Shown here one piece after another: positions 39,782 through 45,333 of a stretch of DNA of 45,333 nucleotides. This DNA comes from Clostridiales bacterium (lineage in GTDB: Bacteria; Bacillota; Clostridia; Oscillospirales; Oscillospiraceae). The number at the start of each line of letters is the position of its first letter. The first letter of the stretch is position 1. The position numbers and the translations under genes are program-made. The DNA is taken from the NCBI GenBank assembly GCA_012521555.1, contig JAAYMC010000089.1, positions 1-45,333 of the forward strand. Direction: 5' to 3'. The notes beneath the pieces were generated by a model that searched no databases, was not told where the DNA came from, and saw nothing but the letters and a program-made list of their open reading frames with translations.

Positions 39782-40522
39782 TCATTTTTTAAGTACCCGC
39801 CGCCGGACGACAGCGAGCAGGAACAGCGGCAGGCGCATCATGCGCCCGATGCGGCTGGGCTGCTTTATCAGCCGGTAGAGCCACTCGAGATTCAGGCGCC
39901 GCCAGCCCTCCGGCGCACGGCGCACCTGCCCGGCGAGCACGTCCAGCGAGCCGCCAAGGCCGACCATCAGCCCCGCGTCAAGGCGCGCGGCGTTTCTCTC
40001 CATGAAAAGCTCCTGCTTCGGCGCGCCGAGACAGACCAAAAGCAGGTCGGGCGACGCCCCGTTTATCTTTTCGACGACGGGCGCCTCGTCCTGAAAATAG
40101 CCGTCCTGCGTGCCGCAGACGACAAGTCCCGGGTAAAGGCGCCCGAGCTCCTCCGCCGCCTTTTCGGCCACGCCGGGCCTTGCCCCGAGGAGAAACACGC
40201 TCCCGCCGCGCTGCCCAAGGCGCGCCATCAGGCCCATGGCAAAATCAAACCCCGCCACGCGTTCGGGCAAGGGCGTTCCGAGAATCTTCGCGCCGTAGAC
40301 GACGCCGATGCCGTCCGGCAGCGTCATCGCCGCGCCTGCGACGGCGCGGGCAAGGTCGCGGTTTTTCCGGCACAGCCAGACGATTTCCGGGTTGGGCGTG
40401 ACGACGTAGGGGACGGGCGCGCCCTCCGGGCGCGACGAGCGGTCCATGAGGACCTCGGCGCGGTCGAGCGCCTGCTGCATCGTCAGGCCGTCGAACTTTA
40501 CGTCCAGCACATCCGTTTTCAT
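39782..40522 (-). CDS. WecG/TagA/CpsF-family glycosyltransferase
   Basis: A 246-residue GT26 enzyme. Family motifs are TPNPEIVWL near residue 40, LPDGIGVVYGAKILG, and VCLGAPKQELFMERN. TagA adds N-acetylmannosamine to undecaprenyl-PP-GlcNAc to begin wall teichoic acid or another surface glycan. The exact sugar is not inferable. ATG 40522 has AAAGGAG 8 nt upstream. It leads the leftward unit with tmk and the folate enzyme. Confidence 0.92.
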   Translation of the reverse strand: MKTDVLDVKFDGLTMQQALDRAEVLMDRSSRPEGAPVPYVVTPNPEIVWLCRKNRDLARAVAGAAMTLPDGIGVVYGAKILGTPLPERVAGFDFAMGLMARLGQRGGSVFLLGARPGVAEKAAEELGRLYPGLVVCGTQDGYFQDEAPVVEKINGASPDLLLVCLGAPKQELFMERNAARLDAGLMVGLGGSLDVLAGQVRRAPEGWRRLNLEWLYRLIKQPSRIGRMMRLPLFLLAVVRRRVLKK

Positions 40523-40560
40523 GCGCGCGGCTCCTTTGGTGACAGGCAATTTCTTGCGCC

Positions 40561-40589
40561 ATTGTATCATACAGCCCGTCCGATGTCCA
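40561..40589 (-). promoter_or_regulatory. Sigma-A promoter of the tagA-like / tmk unit
   Basis: On the minus strand TGGACA (40584-40589) and TACAAT (40561-40566) with a 17-nt spacer, 38 nt before the start codon. Confidence 0.82.
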
Positions 40590-40612
40590 TAAGAGGCCTG
40601 ATGCGCCGGAAA

Positions 40613-40657
40613 ACAAAAAAAATCCTTGAGGCCGCGGGATAGGCCGGCCTCAAGGAT
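40613..40657 (-). terminator. Terminator of the uracil-DNA glycosylase / GNAT unit
   Basis: A perfect 13-bp stem (ATCCTTGAGGCCG and complement) with a 10-nt loop. On the minus strand a run of eight Ts follows. It lies about 165 nt beyond the GNAT stop, across an AT-rich gap. Confidence 0.88.
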
Positions 40658-40823
40658 AAACAGAGGATAATAAATGAAAAAAGATTATCGATGGAATTGG
40701 CAACCCTACGCTCTTAAGGCTACTATAAAGGTATTAAGAAAAAAACAGCTATTTGTTGAGAAAATGTTAAATATCACTGAATTTTGATATGAAAATTTAG
40801 GCATTGTCATCAGATTCCGCGTC
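40658..40823. other. AT-rich non-coding gap
   Basis: Roughly 30-35% GC by eye, in sharp contrast to its surroundings. It lies between the GNAT stop and its terminator. No convincing frame or ribosome site was found on either strand. A short palindrome ATATCA/TGATAT (about 40771-40790) is present. It would be the 3' untranslated region of the leftward mRNA or hold a small RNA. Confidence 0.5.
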
Positions 40824-41672
40824 CTAATCGAACGCCGGGCCGTACCATCCCGCCGCGTCCTGAGGGTATCCCGCCGCCGTCAGATAAAGCATCCCGAAGG
40901 GGACGGCGCGCTCCGACCCGCCCGGCACGGCCCACTCCGGCGCACGAACGGACAGCGCGTGGGCCGGAAACGCGCGCTCGAGCGCCGCGACAGCGTCGTC
41001 AAAGTCGCGCGGCGAGCAAAGCAGTTCCTTTGCGGCGGTTTCCTCCCCGCCGCGCTCGACAATCGCGCACCCGACCGTCTCCCCGCCGCGCTCGACGGCA
41101 AACAGCCCCCCTTCGCCGCAAAGCGCCTCCTGATAGGCGAAGGCATGGGGCGTAAAGTCGATAAAGACGCGCCCGTCCAGATAGCGGCGGCGCAGCGCGG
41201 CGTATTCCGCAGAGGAGATGCGGCGGAGCGCGGCGCCGTGTGTTTCCGGTTCGCTTTGCGGGTCTAAATTGATAATGCCGGTAAAGCAGGCGGAAAAAGC
41301 CGTTAAAAAGCCGAGCTTTTCGTAAAACGAAAACAGCGTTTTTTCCGCCGGGTGCAAAACGACGGCCTCAAACCCGAGCGCTTGCGCCCTCTGCACAGCC
41401 TCTTCCGTCACGCGGCGGCCAAAGCCGCGCCCGCGCAGGTGCGGCGCGGAGGCGACGGCGTAGAGCATGGCGCAAGGCGGCGCCTTTCCGCCGAGGACGA
41501 GGCTGCCGGCGGGCAGAAGGTGCGCCATCGCGGCAAGCTCGCCGCCCTCCGTGATGGCGACGGTACGCTCCGGCGCGTAAAAATGCGAAAAGAAGCGGTC
41601 AATCTCCTCCTCAGGGTCGCAAAACACCGCCCGCCAGAGGGCCTTGAGCGCCCCGACGTCCGGCGCGGTCAT
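40824..41672 (-). CDS. GNAT N-acetyltransferase (Eis-like, two-part)
   Basis: A 282-residue acetyltransferase. The N-terminal GNAT core has the acetyl-CoA motif ASAPHLRGRGFGRRVTEEA near residue 75, followed by LHPAEKTLFSFYEKLGFL. A second, weakly similar domain after about 150 resembles the C-terminal part of Eis/Acetyltransf_9 proteins. The substrate (amine, peptide or drug) is unknown. It overlaps the glycosylase stop by 4 nt and is the last gene of that short operon. Confidence 0.85.
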   Translation of the reverse strand: MTAPDVGALKALWRAVFCDPEEEIDRFFSHFYAPERTVAITEGGELAAMAHLLPAGSLVLGGKAPPCAMLYAVASAPHLRGRGFGRRVTEEAVQRAQALGFEAVVLHPAEKTLFSFYEKLGFLTAFSACFTGIINLDPQSEPETHGAALRRISSAEYAALRRRYLDGRVFIDFTPHAFAYQEALCGEGGLFAVERGGETVGCAIVERGGEETAAKELLCSPRDFDDAVAALERAFPAHALSVRAPEWAVPGGSERAVPFGMLYLTAAGYPQDAAGWYGPAFD

Positions 41673-42241
41673 GACGCGTAGACCTCCGGGCAGATTTCGC
41701 GGATTTTCGCCTCGATGGACTTAAGGTCCTCGAACGTCTCGGGGCGGCGGCCCGGGTCGCGCAGCAGGGCGGCGGGGTGGTAGAGCGCCGTGATGTGCAC
41801 GCCGTCCTTGACGTACCACTTTCCGTGGTCCTGCGTGATTTTGAAATCGGGGCCGATGATGCGCCCGGCGGCGATGCGCCCGAGGCAGATGATGATGGCC
41901 GGGCGGATGAGCTTAAACTGCTCCCGCAGGTAGCCGATGCACGCGTCCTGCTCCGTGTTGAGCGGGTCGCGGTTTTTCGGCGGGCGGCACTTGACGATGT
42001 TGGCGATGTAGACGTTCTTCGCGCGGGACAGGCCGATGATGGCAAGCATCGTATCCAGAAGCTGGCCGGCCCGGCCGACGAACGGCTCGCCCTTTAAGTC
42101 CTCCTGCTCGCCGGGGCCTTCGCCCACCAGCATCACGCGCGCTGCGCGGTTTCCCACCCCGACGACGACGTTCGTGCGCGTCTCCCACAGGGCGCACCTG
42201 CGGCAGGACAGGCAGGCCGACTCCAGCTCTTCCCATGTCAT
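41669..42241 (-). CDS. Family 4 uracil-DNA glycosylase (4Fe-4S type)
   Basis: A 190-residue UDG removing uracil from DNA. The Fe-S cysteines are in ACLSCRRCALWE (residues 9-20), then VKCRPPKNR and DACIGYL. The active-site motif is GEGPGEQEDLKGEPFVGRAG. The second catalytic motif is HPAALLRDP. ATG 42241 has AAAGGAG 8 nt upstream; the frame open to 42322 covers the promoter and is not coding. Confidence 0.95.
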   Translation of the reverse strand: MTWEELESACLSCRRCALWETRTNVVVGVGNRAARVMLVGEGPGEQEDLKGEPFVGRAGQLLDTMLAIIGLSRAKNVYIANIVKCRPPKNRDPLNTEQDACIGYLREQFKLIRPAIIICLGRIAAGRIIGPDFKITQDHGKWYVKDGVHITALYHPAALLRDPGRRPETFEDLKSIEAKIREICPEVYAS

Positions 42242-42270
42242 GGCAAACACTCCTTTATCTGTGTGAGAAA

Positions 42271-42299
42271 AGTATACATGATGCCCCGCGCCTTGTCCA
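42271..42299 (-). promoter_or_regulatory. Sigma-A promoter of the uracil-DNA glycosylase
   Basis: On the minus strand TGGACA (42294-42299) and TATACT (42271-42276) with a 17-nt spacer, 30 nt before the ATG. It diverges from the cobO promoter. Confidence 0.85.
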
Positions 42300-42315
42300 C
42301 GCGCTTTCGCGCGGC

Positions 42316-42345
42316 TTGACAAACGTTTTTGCGCGGGAATAGAAT
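42316..42345 (+). promoter_or_regulatory. Sigma-A promoter of the cobalamin adenosyltransferase gene
   Basis: TTGACA (42316-42321) and TAGAAT (42340-42345) with an 18-nt spacer. The leader is only about 20 nt, so this gene is not under a riboswitch. Confidence 0.82.
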
Positions 42346-42371
42346 GAGGGAGACCAAAGGAGGAGCGAATT

Positions 42372-42899
42372 ATGGCGCAGGGACTTGTCCACGTGTACTA
42401 CGGGTACGGAAAAGGGAAGACGACGGCCGCGCTGGGGCTGTGCCTTCGCGCCTGCGGGAGCGGGAAAAAGGCCGTCGTCGTGCAGTTTCTGAAGGACACG
42501 CCGAGCGGGGAGATCAAATCCCTCGGCTGCCTTGAAAACGTCACGCTCCTGCGAGGCAAGGCCGGGGCGATGTTCGTGACCGACATGACCGAGGAGCAAA
42601 AAGCCGAGACGCGCCGGATTCACGACGAAAACCTCAAAAAGGCGCTCGACTTAGTGCGGCGCGGGGAGTGCGACCTTCTCATCCTCGACGAGGCGATGGA
42701 CGCCCTGCAGTTTGACGTGCTGGACGAAGGCCTCGTGCGCGGTCTCCTTGAAAACAAGCCGCGGGAGCTCGAAGTCGTCATCACGGGGCACAAACCCATC
42801 GGCTGGGTCCTGGACAGGGCCGACTACATCACCGAGATGGTCAAAATCCGCCACCCCTTCGACAAGGGCATCCCCGCGCGCAAGGGAATTGAGTTTTAA
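42372..42899 (+). CDS. cobO: Cob(I)yrinic acid a,c-diamide adenosyltransferase (CobO/BtuR/CobA type)
   Basis: A 175-residue corrinoid adenosyltransferase that moves adenosine from ATP to Co(I). The P-loop variant GYGKGKTTAALG is at residues 11-22. The Walker-B-like LLILDEAMDAL and the VVITGHKPIGWVLDRADYITEM block complete the family. AAAGGAGGAG lies before the ATG. It stands alone with its own promoter and terminator; no other cobalamin synthesis gene is in the window, so it may serve salvage of imported corrinoid. Confidence 0.95.
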   Translation: MAQGLVHVYYGYGKGKTTAALGLCLRACGSGKKAVVVQFLKDTPSGEIKSLGCLENVTLLRGKAGAMFVTDMTEEQKAETRRIHDENLKKALDLVRRGECDLLILDEAMDALQFDVLDEGLVRGLLENKPRELEVVITGHKPIGWVLDRADYITEMVKIRHPFDKGIPARKGIEF

Positions 42900-42918
42900 T
42901 CAATAACGGAGATAAAAC

Positions 42919-42955
42919 GCCCCCGGGAGCCGTTTGGCTTTCGGGGGCATTTTTT
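42919..42955 (+). terminator. Terminator of cobO
   Basis: A 7-bp outer stem (GCCCCCG with CGGGGGC) with an inner GAGCC/GGCTT stem, then ATTTTTT, 20 nt after the stop. Confidence 0.92.
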
Positions 42956-43047
42956 GCACCTGCGCCCGCGCCGCCCGCCGCAAAAGCGAAACGCGCGCGT
43001 AAGCGCCCTGCTCATTCGGATACAAGGCGGGGCGCGGCTGTCTGTTC

Positions 43048-43155
43048 GCGGTATCAATGCAGGACACAGCTCTCGCTCAAGCGGCATGAGTACGGGGCGC
43101 GGCGTGCCCGTTTGCGCGGCATCCATGCGCCCATTTACGCGGCATCAATGCGGGG
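43048..43155. repeat. Four degenerate short direct repeats
   Basis: Copies at 43048-43063, 43081-43097, 43116-43130 and 43139-43155 share the pattern GCGGCATCAATGCGGGG with 2-5 changes each; spacings are 33, 35 and 23 nt. They lie in the 240-bp GC-rich gap between cobO and cdd, in which no gene is seen. They are too divergent and short for CRISPR. Confidence 0.5.
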
Positions 43156-43198
43156 CAACTCGTGCGTTCCCGCGTGTCAGGCGGGGTGTTTTCGCGCC

Positions 43199-43606
43199 TT
43201 AAGGCTTTAAATTCTCCGGCCCGAAGCCGAGGGGGAGAAGCTCCGAGAGGGTATAGGCCCTGCAGTCATCCTCCGTGCCGAGGACGATTTCAAAATCGGG
43301 AGTACAAAACTCCATCATCACCTGGCGGCACACGCCGCAGGGGGCCGTCTGCGTGCCGGGCGCGCCCATCGGGCCGCCCGAAATGGCGATGGCGGCAAAA
43401 TCGCGGTGCCCGTCCGACACGGCCTTGAAAAACGCGACGCGCTCGGCGCAGACCGTCGGCGTATAGGCGGCGTTTTCGATGTTGCAGCCGGTGTAGACCG
43501 ACCCGTCCCTGCACAAAAGCGCCGCGCCGACGGCAAAGCGCGAGTAGGGCGCGTAAGCGCCCCGGCGGGCCCTGACGGCCTTAGCCATGAGCTCTGAATG
43601 GGTCAT
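43199..43606 (-). CDS. cdd: Cytidine deaminase
   Basis: A 135-residue homotetrameric-type deaminase converting (deoxy)cytidine to (deoxy)uridine. The zinc-site Cys and catalytic Glu are in TVCAERVAFF, with two more zinc Cys in APCGVCRQ. GCNIENAAY binds ribose. It overlaps the deoC stop by 4 nt, forming a nucleoside-salvage operon. Confidence 0.96.
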   Translation of the reverse strand: MTHSELMAKAVRARRGAYAPYSRFAVGAALLCRDGSVYTGCNIENAAYTPTVCAERVAFFKAVSDGHRDFAAIAISGGPMGAPGTQTAPCGVCRQVMMEFCTPDFEIVLGTEDDCRAYTLSELLPLGFGPENLKP

Positions 43607-44268
43607 ACGGCATCTCCTTTCCGCGCTTTCGCTAAGGCGACAAGCCGGCTTGCCCCCAGGCGGGCGCAGCCGAGCCGGATAAACTCCGCGGCGTCCTCAA
43701 GCGTCGCGATGCCGCCGGAGGCTTTTATCTTCACGTTCGGGCCGATGTGCTCCTTAATCAGCTGCACGTCCTCGAACGTCGCGCCGCCGCCGGCAAAGCC
43801 CGTGGACGTCTTGATGAAATCGGCGCCCGTTTCCGTCACGACGCGGCAGAGGGCGATCTTCTCATCGCGCGTTAAAAGCGCCGTCTCCACGATGACCTTC
43901 AGGATGCGCCCGTCGCACGCCTCCCTGACGGCCGCGATTTCCTCTGCAACCGCGTCGTACCGTCCGTCCTTGACCGCGCCGATGTGGATGACCATGTCAA
44001 TCTCGTCGGCCCCGTTTATGATGGCGTCTTTCGCCTGAAACACCTTCGACGCTGCCGTGTCGTACCCGTTCGGGAAGCCGACGACGGTGCACACCGGGAC
44101 GCGCCCGCCGAGCAGCTCCGCCGCCGCGCGCACATAAACGGGCGGCACGCACACGCTCGCCGTGTGAAACTCGAGGGCCTCGCGGCAAAGCGCCTCAATC
44201 TCCGCGCCCGTGCACGCGGGCTTAAGCAGGGTGTGGTCCACTTTCGATAAAATTTCCGCAATATCCAT
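43603..44268 (-). CDS. deoC: Deoxyribose-phosphate aldolase
   Basis: A 221-residue TIM barrel that splits deoxyribose-5-phosphate to glyceraldehyde-3-phosphate and acetaldehyde. The N-terminus is KVDHTLLKP. The Schiff-base Lys is in DFIKTSTGF, the second Lys in VKIKASGGI and the Asp in ADEIDMVIHIG. ATG 44268 has GGAG 5 nt upstream; the frame open to 44355 runs through the promoter. Confidence 0.95.
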   Translation of the reverse strand: MDIAEILSKVDHTLLKPACTGAEIEALCREALEFHTASVCVPPVYVRAAAELLGGRVPVCTVVGFPNGYDTAASKVFQAKDAIINGADEIDMVIHIGAVKDGRYDAVAEEIAAVREACDGRILKVIVETALLTRDEKIALCRVVTETGADFIKTSTGFAGGGATFEDVQLIKEHIGPNVKIKASGGIATLEDAAEFIRLGCARLGASRLVALAKARKGDAV

Positions 44269-44286
44269 GCTGTCTCCGCTCGCTTT

Positions 44287-44300
44287 CTGCAATTTTGCAG
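44287..44300. promoter_or_regulatory. Palindromic operator candidate at the deoC transcription start
   Basis: CTGCAATTTTGCAG is a perfect 14-bp palindrome. It lies just downstream of the -10 box at 44310-44315, about +3 to +16 of the transcript, the usual position for a repressor site. Confidence 0.5.
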
Positions 44301-44309
44301 GATAAGACA

Positions 44310-44315
44310 AGTATA
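44310..44315 (-). promoter_or_regulatory. Extended -10 promoter of deoC-cdd
   Basis: On the minus strand TG-C-TATACT, with a poor -35 (TTCCAT). It is 42 nt before the deoC ATG. From here to 44531 no gene is seen; the sequence is GC-rich and featureless. Confidence 0.65.
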
Positions 44316-44531
44316 GCACCGCGCGGGTAAAAATGGAACGCGCTTGTTTGCACACTCAGGCGGCGGGATAGCGGGCAGGGCGCGGGGCTCAAGGGAGAGC
44401 GCCGCGCTTTCGTCACACGAGGGGCGGGGAGATTTGGGCTTTCAAAGAGCGTATTGCGGGCGCGCGCGGCAGGCGGCGGAAAGGGTGCGCGGCGCGTCCG
44501 GCGGTTCGATTACTAAAGCGTGCGCGGCGGC

Positions 44532-44570
44532 AAAAAAAGGCGGGACGCTAACGCCCCGCCTTTTTGTTTT
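44532..44570 (-). terminator. Terminator of apbE (bidirectional)
   Basis: An 11-bp stem (AAAAAGGCGGG with CCCGCCTTTTT) with T-runs on both sides, 4 nt past the apbE stop. Confidence 0.9.
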
Positions 44571-44573
44571 CAT

Positions 44574-45333
44574 TTACGATGCCGCGCGCGTTTCCACGGC
44601 GTAAAAGCCCGGCGTCGCGCGCACCGCGCCGTCCGGGAGGATCCACAGGGCCTCGACGCCCTGTTTTCCCACGGCAAATTCGTACGCCTTCTCAAAGGGC
44701 ATGTTAAACAGCGCGGTGGAAAGGGCGTCGGCAAGCGCCGAGTCGCGGCAGCGGACGGTCACGTCCAGATAATGGCGCGCGGGCATGAGCGTCTCAGGGG
44801 CGATGATGTGGTGGTACTTGACGCCCCCCACCGTATAGTAGCGGAGGTACCCGCCGCTGGAGACGACGGAGCTTGAAAAGACGCTCACCGCGCAAACGTC
44901 GTCCCCGCCCTGCGGGTTTCGCACCGAGACGTTCCATGGAATCTCCCGCGCCCCGCCCGGCTTGCCGCCGATGGCGCGCACGTTCCCGCCGACGCTGATG
45001 AGCAGATTCCTCACGCCCGCCTCCTCAAGGCGCCGCGCCACCTGCTCCACGGCGTACCCCTTCGCGACGGCGCCGACGTCGAGCTTGAGGTACGGATCGG
45101 CAAAGTAGACGGCGGAATTTTCGCGGTCGACGACGATATCGTCAAAATCCGTGTGCTCCGCCGCGCGGCGCAAGAGGCCCAAGTCCGGGACGGCGGCGTC
45201 TTGCGGGTTGTCGAGCGCGCGAAGGCGTGCCTCGTTCCAGATGCGCAGCACCGCGCCCATGGCGATGTTCACGGCCCCGCCCGTCTCCCCGTACATTTCG
45301 CGCGCAAACTCGATGAGGTCGATAATGCGCAAA
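44574..45333 (-). CDS. apbE: FAD:protein FMN transferase ApbE, partial (5' end outside the window)
   Basis: About 252 C-terminal residues of an ApbE flavin transferase, which links FMN to Thr in redox-pump subunits such as RnfG/NqrC or in extracellular flavoproteins. Motifs seen are VNIAMGAVLRIWN, KLDVGAVAKGYAVEQVA with the FAD/Mg-binding residues, NLLISVGGNVRAIG, and SVVSSGGYLRYY followed by YHHIIAPETLMPA. The N-terminal signal or lipobox region lies beyond 45333. Frame and stop (44574-44576) are clear. Confidence 0.93.
   Translation of the reverse strand, partial: LRIIDLIEFAREMYGETGGAVNIAMGAVLRIWNEARLRALDNPQDAAVPDLGLLRRAAEHTDFDDIVVDRENSAVYFADPYLKLDVGAVAKGYAVEQVARRLEEAGVRNLLISVGGNVRAIGGKPGGAREIPWNVSVRNPQGGDDVCAVSVFSSSVVSSGGYLRYYTVGGVKYHHIIAPETLMPARHYLDVTVRCRDSALADALSTALFNMPFEKAYEFAVGKQGVEALWILPDGAVRATPGFYAVETRAAS

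Noticed and set aside
40681-40740. c-di-GMP-I riboswitch in the AT-rich gap (minus strand GTAGGGTTGCCA resembles its 3' half)
   Set aside because: The 5' half with the conserved GGGCAAACC and ACGCAAAG parts is absent upstream.
42505-42535. Second, overlapping gene in cobO
   Set aside because: The alternative frames are short, lack ribosome sites and do not resemble known proteins.

Overview
The window is about 45 kb of GC-rich (roughly 60% by eye), densely packed chromosome from a Gram-positive anaerobe of the class Clostridia, most likely Oscillospirales or a close relative. The evidence is gene content and order: miaB / mutL-miaA-hfq, a ylmE-sepF-divIVA-ileS-lspA-rluD division block, MurT/GatD, a complete his operon headed by hisZ and short-form hisG, and rpmH-rnpA-yidD-yidC-jag. 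Consensus sigma-A promoters and GGAGG-type ribosome sites support this. The genus is inference. No insertion sequence, prophage, CRISPR array or origin was seen.

Layout. 1-3.8 kb: tRNA-Trp, then a leftward operon miaB / RACo-like corrinoid activator / DUF2284 metal-binding protein. 3.9-19.5 kb (rightward): an alanine-racemase-fold protein without its catalytic lysine, mutL, miaA, hfq, a HlyD-like adaptor, ylmE, sepF, divIVA, ileS, lspA, an RluA-family pseudouridine synthase, two MFS transporters and trmB. 19.5-22.4 kb: murT, a gatD-like gene and an OGG-type glycosylase. 22.4-22.9 kb: a leftward cobalamin riboswitch with its own promoter and terminator and no gene behind it. 23.0-31.3 kb: leftward hisZ-G-D-C-B-H-A-F-IE plus a PHP histidinol-phosphatase, which together cover all of histidine synthesis. 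31.5-35.3 kb: a small GNAT, then leftward rpmH-rnpA-yidD-yidC-jag-acpP behind a perfect-consensus promoter. 35.3-45.3 kb: U32 peptidase and mltG, a tiny Cys-rich membrane peptide, fau/tmk, a TagA-type glycosyltransferase, GNAT/uracil-DNA glycosylase, a cobalamin adenosyltransferase, deoC-cdd and a partial apbE.

Main points. (1) MurT and GatD, which normally amidate lipid II using glutamine, have apparently lost the whole glutaminase triad: GatD Cys to Gly and His to Leu, and the MurT Asp to Asn. (2) The Alr-fold protein lacks the PLP lysine and the second catalytic tyrosine. Two cell-wall-type pseudoenzymes therefore lie within 17 kb. (3) The stand-alone B12 riboswitch looks like a regulatory RNA or the remains of a lost B12 locus. 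(4) acpP has no ATG, GTG or TTG start in its frame and appears to begin at ATT or ATC. (5) A 38-residue Cys-rich membrane peptide is preceded by a perfect 9-bp inverted repeat.

All functional calls rest on reading the sequence and recognising family motifs. No database search was run.
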